Below, one piece after another: positions 1 to 5,373 of a stretch of DNA of 8,432 nucleotides. The stretch's first letter is position 1. Each line of letters starts with the position of its first letter. The stretch is from an uncultured Collinsella sp. (GTDB lineage: Bacteria > Actinomycetota > Coriobacteriia > Coriobacteriales > Coriobacteriaceae). Under the pieces are notes generated by a model. That model had not been told where the DNA came from, did no database searches, and saw only the letters and a program-made list of their open reading frames with translations. Position numbers and translations under genes: made by a program. Location: contig CABRIB010000084.1 in NCBI GenBank assembly GCA_902470915.1, positions 1 through 8,432 of the forward strand, written 5' to 3'.

Positions 1-40
1 AGGAGTCTCGTCGGCAGCGTCAGATGTGTATAAGAGACAG
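1..40 (+). other. Nextera read-1 adapter (synthetic, not genomic)
   Basis: Positions 8-21 are the Nextera i5-side adapter TCGTCGGCAGCGTC. Positions 22-40 are the 19-bp Tn5 mosaic end AGATGTGTATAAGAGACAG used in tagmentation. Bases 1-7 (AGGAGTC) sit where an i5 index would be. The adapter points inward, as expected when reads or a contig keep untrimmed library ends. Genomic sequence therefore starts at about 41. This is library sequence, not a resident transposon. Confidence 0.98.
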
Positions 41-62
41 ACAGAAAGCCCCGCCAACCCCC

Positions 63-1391
63 CTACGACGAGGGGCACAGCGATCTCCATTCGTCCACCT
101 CCTCTTGCGTGAGCGTTCCCGACCGCAAGCCCTCCGCAATAAACGGCGGCTCGCGGTCGAGTGTCCAGGTGCGTTCGGCGGCATCGAACGTCACGTAGCG
201 TTCGAGCTCAACACCGCCCGACGCGCCGCGGTGAACCCCCGAATATGAGGCCACAAAGCGCCTGCCATCTGCATGACGCTCGGACATCACGATGCCGTCG
301 AGCGCCATGGCGATCTGCTCTTCGATAAGCTCACTCGGCAAATCGATGCCGTAGCGCGCAAGCAGCGTCAGGCGAACCACGGTCTCCTGCTCGGTACCCG
401 CATGGAGCGTGGTGAGCGAGCCGTCGTGGCCCGTGTTCATGGCCTGCAGCATGTCGCAGCACTCGGCACCGCGCACCTCGCCCACGACGATGCGGTCGGG
501 GCGCATGCGCAAAGCATTGGTCACCAGGTCGCGAATCGTCACCGCACCCTCGCCCTCGATTGACGCCTCGCGCGCCTCCAGACGAACAACGTGTGGGTGA
601 TGTGCAAACTTGAGCTCGGCGGAATCCTCGATCGTCACGATGCGCTCGCCCGTGGAAATCTCGCACGACAGCGCGTTGAGCAGCGTGGTCTTGCCCGACC
701 CCGTGCCTCCCGCAACCGCCAAGTCCTGCCGCAGGGACACCGCGCACGACAGCAGCTGCGCATACCAAAGCGGCAGTGACCCCAACCCCACAAGCTCGTC
801 CAACGAACAGATACGGTCCGAAAACTTACGGATGGTGAGGATTGGCCCGTCGATTGCCACAGGTGGAATCACCGCGTTGACGCGATAACCCGTCTTGAGG
901 CGGGCGTTGACGATGGGGCTACGCTCGTCGATACGACGGCCGAGCGGTGAGATGATGCGGTCGATGAGCACACGGATCTGCTCGTCGTCCTCAAACGCGT
1001 GCTCGATGGGATACAAAACGCCACTGCGCTCAAAAAAGGCAGAGCGACAGCCGTTGATCATGATTTCGGTAACGGTATCGTCCTCGATGAGCGGCTGCAG
1101 CAGTCCCAGGCCCACCACGTCATCTAGGATCTCGTCGATGATGGTCTCACGCTCAGGCGTCGCCAAGTCGGTCGGCTCTTCCACGTTGAGCGCCGCTTCC
1201 ACCGCCGGACGTAGCTCAGAGCGGGCAAGGGCCGGGTCGACGTAGGCACTGATGCGCGCCACCTCGTCGTAGCCCATGCGGTCCATCACCGCACGCTTGG
1301 TGCGGCGTTTAACGGCACGGCGGCGTCCCGCATCAACAGGGGCAGCCGCGGCGGCCGCGCCAGCAGCTTTGATCCTCGTCTGCAGACTCAT
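63..1391 (-). CDS. tadA: Tad pilus assembly ATPase TadA/CpaF
   Basis: This 442-residue protein is a secretion ATPase of the PilT/VirB11/GspE superfamily, CpaF/TadA branch. It is cytoplasmic, hexameric in the family, and hydrolyses ATP to drive assembly of Flp-type pili. Visible motifs are a Walker A GGTGSGKT (228-235), an Asp-box region TIEDSAEL (253-260), a Walker B-like stretch RIVVGEVRGAE (300-310) and a His-box GHDGSLTTLHA (321-331). The N-terminal half (about 80-200) carries the usual N-domain, including the TEIMING-type segment at 108-114. The Ala/Arg-rich first 35 residues look disordered. Length is normal for the family. The ATG overlaps the tadZ stop in an ATGA arrangement, with a GAGGGTG ribosome site just upstream, so translation is probably coupled. 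The stop is TAG at 63-65, about 22 bases before the adapter, so the gene is complete but its expected partners tadB and tadC are cut off. Confidence 0.95.
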   Translation of the reverse strand: MSLQTRIKAAGAAAAAAPVDAGRRRAVKRRTKRAVMDRMGYDEVARISAYVDPALARSELRPAVEAALNVEEPTDLATPERETIIDEILDDVVGLGLLQPLIEDDTVTEIMINGCRSAFFERSGVLYPIEHAFEDDEQIRVLIDRIISPLGRRIDERSPIVNARLKTGYRVNAVIPPVAIDGPILTIRKFSDRICSLDELVGLGSLPLWYAQLLSCAVSLRQDLAVAGGTGSGKTTLLNALSCEISTGERIVTIEDSAELKFAHHPHVVRLEAREASIEGEGAVTIRDLVTNALRMRPDRIVVGEVRGAECCDMLQAMNTGHDGSLTTLHAGTEQETVVRLTLLARYGIDLPSELIEEQIAMALDGIVMSERHADGRRFVASYSGVHRGASGGVELERYVTFDAAERTWTLDREPPFIAEGLRSGTLTQEEVDEWRSLCPSS

Positions 1392-3037
1392 CGCGAATCA
1401 CCCTCACGCGACCAGGGAAGACGGATGCGCGGGCGCTCGGTGCGGGTCGCGCGGTCGGCGACCATATCGCTCCAGGGACCGACGGCGCAGCCCAGCTCCA
1501 CGAGCATCTCGCGCGTGGCCTCGCGCACGCTGGTCGCAAAAGCGCTCGTCTGACCCACCGCCTCGTCGGCGCGACCGAATGCCATGAGCGCGGCCAAGTC
1601 CTGACCGCCATCGGCAATGCGGATCTTGGAGCTCAGTGCGCAGGCAATCTCGAAGCGCATGGCGACGTCCTCGTCGGCACCGCGCGCACCAAACCGGTTG
1701 AACACGGCGCTCATGCGCGTGCGCGGCACGCCCACGCGGCTCGCCAGCTCAATGACGCGCGAAGCGGATGTCGCGGACGATACTGCCGCATCGCCTACGA
1801 CCAGGCAACGGTCGCTCGCCGCCACCGCGGCGGCCACGGCATCGCCCCAAAAGACCGAGGTGTCGACAAAGACCACGTCGGATTCGCGACGTAAAACATC
1901 GAGCAATAGCTCCACCGGACGTGCCATGAGCTCGGCCTTCTCGGGGGCCGCGACAGGTCCCCAGAGCGTGACGCCCGGGGCGACGCGCATCGATGCGGCC
2001 ACGATATCCGGCTCGGCAAGTGCGCCCGCCGCCGACGGCTCGATAAGCGTCGCCATATCGTGCGGGGAATCGACACCCAGCAGATCGTATAGGTTTCCAA
2101 ACATGAGGTCCAAGTCGAGCACAGCGGCACGCAAACCCAACAGCGACGCCGCATGGGCCATGGTGGCAACGATCGTCGATTTGCCGCAACCGCCCGAACC
2201 CGAAACGGCGCAGACAACCGGTGCCCGACGCAGCGAAATCGAAGCGTCCGCCGACAGCGCGGGGACTGACGGTGCAGGAACCGGCGACGCGGACGCGGGC
2301 GATAACATCCCCGTCTCCCCCGCCGCGGTCACGCGCTGGGCCCAAGCCGGCATGGCAGGCTGCCCGGGCTGCGGTTCCGAAGCCAAAGACGCAGCAGCAC
2401 ACGGCTCGCCAGCCCCGGCAAAACCCTCGACCTCGTCGAGCTCATCGGCCAGATTCACGCCATGAACGTATCCCATATCTTCGGCCGGAACGTCATCGCC
2501 ATACGGCACCGGCTCTCCGACATGATCGTATGCAAGGGGGTCCCGGGGGCGCCGACCATGCTCGGCTTCCGCTTTTCCATATTCATCAACACGCGGGCCT
2601 CTTGTAGCGCGAGGCGCCCCGGGTTCCCTATCAACAAAAGCATCGGGCTCACTCGTCATGCGCCGTTCGGAATCAACCGCTCCCTCGCCCGCGCGCCCGT
2701 TGCCGCACAAACTGTGCGCGGCGATGACCTCGGTCGCTCCCGCGCGAAACAGTCCTTCGATATCCGTCGGGTCGAGTGTCTCGATCAACACGACGACGCG
2801 GCTCACGCGGCCCTCGGCCGTCAGGCGCGCAACGGTCTTTCGCACGGCCTCGGTATCGAACAATGACGCCGCGATGATGGCGGCCCCGCGGCGCGACGGA
2901 AACGCCCGCGCCATGGATACCAGCCCGTCCAGGTCGCCCACGCGAAGCACCTGCGCGCCCGCATCGCGGCCCTCGACTTCTTGCTGCAGCAGCCCGTAAT
3001 CGCCGCACGCGCAGCACGCAAGCCAGATCGCCTTCAT
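1388..3037 (-). CDS. tadZ: Tad pilus localisation protein TadZ/CpaE (MinD/ParA-like ATPase)
   Basis: This is a 549-residue TadZ/CpaE-type protein, thought in the family to mark the site where the Tad machine is built. Residues 1-110 resemble the atypical receiver-like N-domain of CpaE/TadZ (alternating strands, VVVLIETLDP at 81-90, GATEVIAA at 100-107). Residues about 110-270 form a long low-complexity linker rich in Ala, Pro, Gly, Asp/Glu and Arg. Residues 273-520 are a SIMIBI-class ATPase: Walker A SGSGGCGKST (279-288), switch I-type LDLDLMFGN (307-315) and Walker B VVFVDTS (388-394). The Lys that usually begins the MinD/ParA KGGxGK signature is Ser281 here. The ATG at 3037 is chosen over an in-frame Met at 3223 because it has a GGAGG site 9 nt upstream and overlaps the cpaB stop (TGATG). 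The longer reading would overlap cpaB by 187 bp with Arg-rich nonsense. Placement between cpaB and tadA supports the call; sequence alone could also suit a generic MinD-like protein. Confidence 0.87.
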   Translation of the reverse strand: MKAIWLACCACGDYGLLQQEVEGRDAGAQVLRVGDLDGLVSMARAFPSRRGAAIIAASLFDTEAVRKTVARLTAEGRVSRVVVLIETLDPTDIEGLFRAGATEVIAAHSLCGNGRAGEGAVDSERRMTSEPDAFVDREPGAPRATRGPRVDEYGKAEAEHGRRPRDPLAYDHVGEPVPYGDDVPAEDMGYVHGVNLADELDEVEGFAGAGEPCAAASLASEPQPGQPAMPAWAQRVTAAGETGMLSPASASPVPAPSVPALSADASISLRRAPVVCAVSGSGGCGKSTIVATMAHAASLLGLRAAVLDLDLMFGNLYDLLGVDSPHDMATLIEPSAAGALAEPDIVAASMRVAPGVTLWGPVAAPEKAELMARPVELLLDVLRRESDVVFVDTSVFWGDAVAAAVAASDRCLVVGDAAVSSATSASRVIELASRVGVPRTRMSAVFNRFGARGADEDVAMRFEIACALSSKIRIADGGQDLAALMAFGRADEAVGQTSAFATSVREATREMLVELGCAVGPWSDMVADRATRTERPRIRLPWSREGDSR

Positions 3038-3696
3038 CACTCGTCGCCTCCGCTCTTTTTGCCGCGCGCCGTGGCGGGAATCGTCAAGCTGACCGTTCCC
3101 TTTCCCGAGGCTCCCAGCAATTCCTTGACATCTTCGGGGTCGGCTGCCAGCGTCACCCACTCGATCTTGCCTTCGCGCGTGGCGCCGGCCTCTTCGCTGG
3201 TATCGATCACGTACGCGCCGCACAGCCGGTCGGTCACGCCATCTTTTTGCACGTACACGTCCACGTAGCTGCCCACGCCCGTGGCGCCGCCGACCGAGTG
3301 CTCGGCATCGACCGCGACCGAAACGGCAACCTTGCCCTTGGGCACCTCGAGCTTGTGGCTCTCGGCCTTGGTGTAGACATTGCAGATCACGGCGTTTTTG
3401 GGAATGCGCGAGGTCGTCACGTCGCCGCGCACCTGACGCAGCTCGGTCGCCGCATCACGCGGCAACAGGCTCGCCAGCCATTCCTGGGTTATGACATTGG
3501 TCTCGTCGAGGGTCTCGCCCGCATCGATATCGCGCGCCGCGACACACACCTCAACGCGGTCGCCGCCGTATTTTGCCAAGGTCTCGGCCTGGGCTTGCTC
3601 GGCTTGCGAGCGGATCGACGAGCCGTAGACCATGCAGAGCGCCGCAGCAAGCACGCCCGCGACCAGACTGATGGCGATGCGTTTGCGCTTGTTCAC
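3037..3696 (-). CDS. cpaB: Flp pilus assembly protein CpaB/RcpC (SAF domain)
   Basis: From the GTG start this is 219 residues. A short basic N-terminus (NKRKR) is followed by one hydrophobic segment (about 7-24), a signal anchor without a convincing lipobox. An Ala/Gln/Glu-rich stretch leads into a SAF-like domain (about 48-108: VEVCVAARDIDAGETLDETNV then RIPKNAVICN). The RcpC/CpaB C-terminal domain (about 118-206) contains VGSYVDVYVQ, typical of the family, and the tail is basic and Gly/Lys-rich. In other Tad systems this protein sits in the envelope and works with the secretin; here it would face the wall from the outer face of the membrane. The GTG at 3696 is preferred because AGGAG lies 5 nt upstream. 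The in-frame ATGs at 3711 and 3774 have no ribosome site and add a non-family extension. It is first in the visible operon and overlaps tadZ by one base. Confidence 0.88.
   Translation of the reverse strand: MNKRKRIAISLVAGVLAAALCMVYGSSIRSQAEQAQAETLAKYGGDRVEVCVAARDIDAGETLDETNVITQEWLASLLPRDAATELRQVRGDVTTSRIPKNAVICNVYTKAESHKLEVPKGKVAVSVAVDAEHSVGGATGVGSYVDVYVQKDGVTDRLCGAYVIDTSEEAGATREGKIEWVTLAADPEDVKELLGASGKGTVSLTIPATARGKKSGGDE
3038..3051 (-). promoter_or_regulatory. Ribosome binding site of tadZ inside the cpaB 3' end
   Basis: GGAGG (3051-3047 on the minus strand) lies 9 nt before the tadZ ATG, within the last codons of cpaB. Together with the TGATG stop/start overlap it supports translational coupling and fixes the tadZ start at 3037. 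Confidence 0.7.
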
Positions 3697-3708
3697 GGCC
3701 GCTCCTCT
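3697..3708 (-). promoter_or_regulatory. Ribosome binding site deciding the cpaB GTG start
   Basis: On the minus strand AGAGGAG (3708-3702) is followed by the 5-nt spacer CGGCC and GTG (3696-3694). The ATG 15 nt upstream (3711) actually lies at the edge of this Shine-Dalgarno site and has none of its own, so GTG is the likelier start. Confidence 0.75.
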
Positions 3709-3793
3709 CATGGCGGTGCCGGGCAAATGCCCGTACCACCATTGTCTGGGCGACCAGGGCGCAAAGCGACGCAATCGCGATCTTGGTTTTGCG

Positions 3794-3799
3794 TGTCAA
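3794..3799 (-). promoter_or_regulatory. Candidate -35 box of the tad operon
   Basis: A perfect TTGACA reads on the minus strand about 100 bp upstream of the cpaB start and just downstream of the GCTGAC cluster. No good -10 is found at 17-18 bp (GATTGC or ATTGCG). If used, the promoter would probably need an activator; the hexamer may also be chance. Because the rsgA terminator ends at 3897, the operon promoter is expected somewhere between there and 3697. Confidence 0.3.
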
Positions 3800-3806
3800 A
3801 CCAATC

Positions 3807-3866
3807 GCTGACCAAAAGCTGACCAGCCCGTCAAGCTCGTGGCAAGGTTTTGGTCAGCACGTCAGC
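3807..3866. repeat. Symmetric cluster of GCTGAC motifs upstream of the tad operon
   Basis: Plus-strand GCTGACCA occurs at 3807-3814 and 3818-3825, 11 bp apart. The inverted form TGGTCAGC is at 3851-3858, and another inverted GTCAGC is at 3861-3866. GCTGACCAAAA (3807-3817) and TTTTGGTCAGC (3848-3858) are a perfect 11-bp inverted pair. The cluster lies between the rsgA terminator and cpaB, so it is a candidate operator or a folding leader for the pilus operon. No regulator can be named. Confidence 0.6.
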
Positions 3867-3896
3867 AAAATGCATGTTTCGGAGCACCTCGGCAGC

Positions 3897-3931
3897 AAAA
3901 AAGCCGTCTCCCGAACAGTTGGGAGACGGCT
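3897..3931 (-). terminator. Intrinsic terminator of rsgA
   Basis: A perfect 11-bp stem (3902-3912 with 3921-3931, AGCCGTCTCCC/GGGAGACGGCT) closes an 8-nt loop. On the minus strand it runs into six T residues (3902-3897). It begins 17 nt after the rsgA stop and separates rsgA from the tad operon. On the plus strand there is no T run, so it is one-directional. Confidence 0.93.
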
Positions 3932-3948
3932 GTCATAGGAAAATTCAA

Positions 3949-5133
3949 TTACAGATGAACATCGGGGTCGAGCATTTGAGCACTCACGCGCATGGATGAC
4001 GCCAGGTTTTGGAACGTCTCCAGACGCAGGCTGTCGATCTGTCCGGCGTCCTCGGCCTCGCGAACGGCGCAACCCGGCTCGTGGGTGTGCGTGCAATCTC
4101 CAAACCGGCACGCACGCGACACCTCGACGATCTCGGGGAAGGCGCGCGCCAGACCCCGCTCGTGGCCCACGAGCGGCAGGCTGCGCAGGCCCGGGGCATC
4201 GGCGATTACGCCGGCGTCGCCCGGCAGCGCCACCATCACGCGCGCAACCGTGGTGTGGCGGCCCTGGTCATCACGCTCGCGCACACCGCCGGTGGCCAGC
4301 GCATCGTGACCCAGCAGCGCATTGAGCAGCGTCGACTTGCCGGCACCCGATTCGCCCAAGATCATGGCACAGCTCCCGGCGGGCACGCAGGCGCGCACCT
4401 CGTCTAGGCCGAGACCCTCGGCAGAAGACGTCACAATCACGCACACGTCCGGACCCACCAGACGGCGCACGCGGTCCAGGTCGCGCTCGAGCTCATCGGT
4501 CTCGCAGCGGTCGGCCTTGGTGAGCACCACCACCGGCTCGGCATCGCAATCGAGCGCCAGCACCAGCGAGCGCGCCACACGGTCGAGCAGCACCTCGCCG
4601 GCACCGAGTGCCTGCACAATCAACACGCTATCCACGTTGGAGCAGAGTACCTGACGCTCCCCGCGAGCGCGCCCGCGCCAACGCTCAAAGCTCGTACGAC
4701 GCGGCAGGACGCATTCAATCACGCCCATGTCGTGCCCGGGAGCGCGACGCACCGCCACGCGATCGCCCACGGCCGGCAGCAGAACCTCGTCCTCGCCACG
4801 CGACTTGGCAAACCCCACGGCGTGCTCGGCACGAAACGTGTCATCGGCGGTCGCCACCAGCGGAAACCCGCGGTCCAGGCGCACCACGGCACCGAGCTGC
4901 ATCTGCTCGGGCTCCTCGGCATGCGCGCAAAAGCCATCGAAGGCAGCCTGCTGAGCCGCATCGACCGGCAGGTCATCAAACGCCGGAACATCCTGCAGCG
5001 CGTCGAGCCCCGGCACACTCGCCAGCAACTCCTCGGCAGATGCAGGGGCTTCGGTCGCAAGCTTCCGACGACGATCACGCTTAGCCCGCGCCCCCGTCGT
5101 CTTTTTCTTCGCCTTAGCCTTCGCCTTGCCCAC
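3949..5133 (-). CDS. rsgA: Ribosome small-subunit-dependent GTPase A (RsgA/YjeQ)
   Basis: This circularly permuted GTPase acts late in 30S subunit maturation; in the family it binds the decoding region and releases factors on GTP hydrolysis. From the GTG start it has 394 residues. Residues 1-75 are an extension: Lys/Arg-rich (3-24), then Ala/Asp-rich. An OB-fold region follows (about 80-150). The permuted G motifs come in the order G4 TKAD (205-208), G5-like TSSAEG (235-240), G1 GESGAGKST (260-268), G2 HTT (293-295) and G3 DAPG (312-315). The zinc knuckle is Cys342, Cys347, His349 and Cys355 (C-x4-C-x-H-x5-C), as in E. coli RsgA. The family is usually about 290-350 residues, so the N-terminal extension is the oddity. 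The GTG at 5133 has GGGAGG 5 nt upstream. An in-frame ATG at 5247 is rejected because that reading would cross the terminator hairpin at 5182-5215. It ends in TAA and a strong terminator. Confidence 0.96.
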   Translation of the reverse strand: MGKAKAKAKKKTTGARAKRDRRRKLATEAPASAEELLASVPGLDALQDVPAFDDLPVDAAQQAAFDGFCAHAEEPEQMQLGAVVRLDRGFPLVATADDTFRAEHAVGFAKSRGEDEVLLPAVGDRVAVRRAPGHDMGVIECVLPRRTSFERWRGRARGERQVLCSNVDSVLIVQALGAGEVLLDRVARSLVLALDCDAEPVVVLTKADRCETDELERDLDRVRRLVGPDVCVIVTSSAEGLGLDEVRACVPAGSCAMILGESGAGKSTLLNALLGHDALATGGVRERDDQGRHTTVARVMVALPGDAGVIADAPGLRSLPLVGHERGLARAFPEIVEVSRACRFGDCTHTHEPGCAVREAEDAGQIDSLRLETFQNLASSMRVSAQMLDPDVHL

Positions 5134-5144
5134 AAACGCCTCCC
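5134..5144 (-). promoter_or_regulatory. Ribosome binding site deciding the rsgA GTG start
   Basis: GGGAGG (5144-5139 on the minus strand) is spaced 5 nt (CGTTT) from GTG at 5133-5131. This is the only strong Shine-Dalgarno match near the 5' end and fixes the start, in place of the ATG 114 bases upstream. Confidence 0.8.
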
Positions 5145-5171
5145 AGCAAACAACCACACAACTGAGCAGGT

Positions 5172-5180
5172 ATTTTAAAT
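5172..5180 (-). promoter_or_regulatory. Candidate -10 region of the rsgA promoter
   Basis: Reading the minus strand, TGATTTAAAATA spans the end of the upstream T tract. It contains TAAAAT (5177-5172, five of six matches to TATAAT) and, one register off, an extended -10-like TGaTTTAAA. A partial -35 (TTGCCC, 5202-5197) falls inside the terminator hairpin, 19 bp away. A leader of about 30 nt would result. The A/T-rich string is also explained by the terminator tail, so confidence is low. Confidence 0.3.
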
Positions 5181-5181
5181 C

Positions 5182-5215
5182 AAAAAGAGCTGGCCGGGCA
5201 AAGCCCGACCAGCTC
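5182..5215 (-). terminator. Intrinsic terminator downstream of the Ca2+-ATPase gene
   Basis: Arms 5187-5199 and 5203-5215 form a 13-bp GC-rich stem with a 3-nt loop. In minus-strand RNA the one non-Watson-Crick position is a G-U pair; in plus-strand RNA it would be a C-A mismatch. Five T residues (5186-5182) follow on the minus strand. It lies about 160 nt after the ATPase stop and about 50 nt before the rsgA start, so it ends the ATPase transcript. Confidence 0.9.
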
Positions 5216-5274
5216 ACAAACTTTCCCTCAGCCCTTTTCATCCGCACGGGAGAAAAGCCAGCAAGGATACCGCA

Positions 5275-5362
5275 GGGCCCGCCCCGGAAGCCCTTTCTCC
5301 CGAACGATCCCGCAGCGCGAAGCGCGAGGACCAGTGAGGGAGAAAGGGCGTGGGGCGGGCCC
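5275..5362. repeat. 88-bp extended inverted repeat in the ATPase 3' region
   Basis: Two perfect 11-bp arm pairs are nested: GGGCCCGCCCC (5275-5285) with 5352-5362, and CCCTTTCTCCC (5291-5301) with 5338-5348. They are separated by a 5/3-nt internal loop. The 36-nt apical part can form a small hairpin of its own (CGCG, AAG, CGCG at 5316-5326). Neither side has a T run, so it is not an intrinsic terminator. It lies 12 bp past the ATPase stop codon. It could be a REP-like intergenic repeat or an mRNA-stabilising structure. Confidence 0.8.
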
Positions 5363-5373
5363 GGACAGGTACG

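Noticed and set aside
1617..2465. 282-codon plus-strand frame antisense to tadZ
   Set aside because: Ser/Ala/Thr-rich low-complexity product, no ribosome site, fully inside a conserved gene on the other strand.
3038..3223. Longer tadZ starting at an in-frame Met at 3223
   Set aside because: The added 62 residues are Arg-rich, overlap cpaB by 187 bp and have no family resemblance; the ATG at 3037 has a strong ribosome site and typical overlap.
3720..3733. Hairpin CGGGCA-AA-TGCCCG upstream of cpaB
   Set aside because: Only six pairs with a 2-nt loop and no T tract; it lies in the presumed leader but is too small to call a terminator or riboswitch.
3697..3774. Longer cpaB starting at ATG 3774 or 3711
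   Set aside because: Neither has a ribosome site. The GTG at 3696 has AGGAG at 5 nt and yields the usual basic residues followed by a membrane anchor.
5134..5247. Longer rsgA starting at an in-frame ATG at 5247
   Set aside because: The message would have to read through the intrinsic terminator at 5182-5215, and the GTG at 5133 has an excellent Shine-Dalgarno site.
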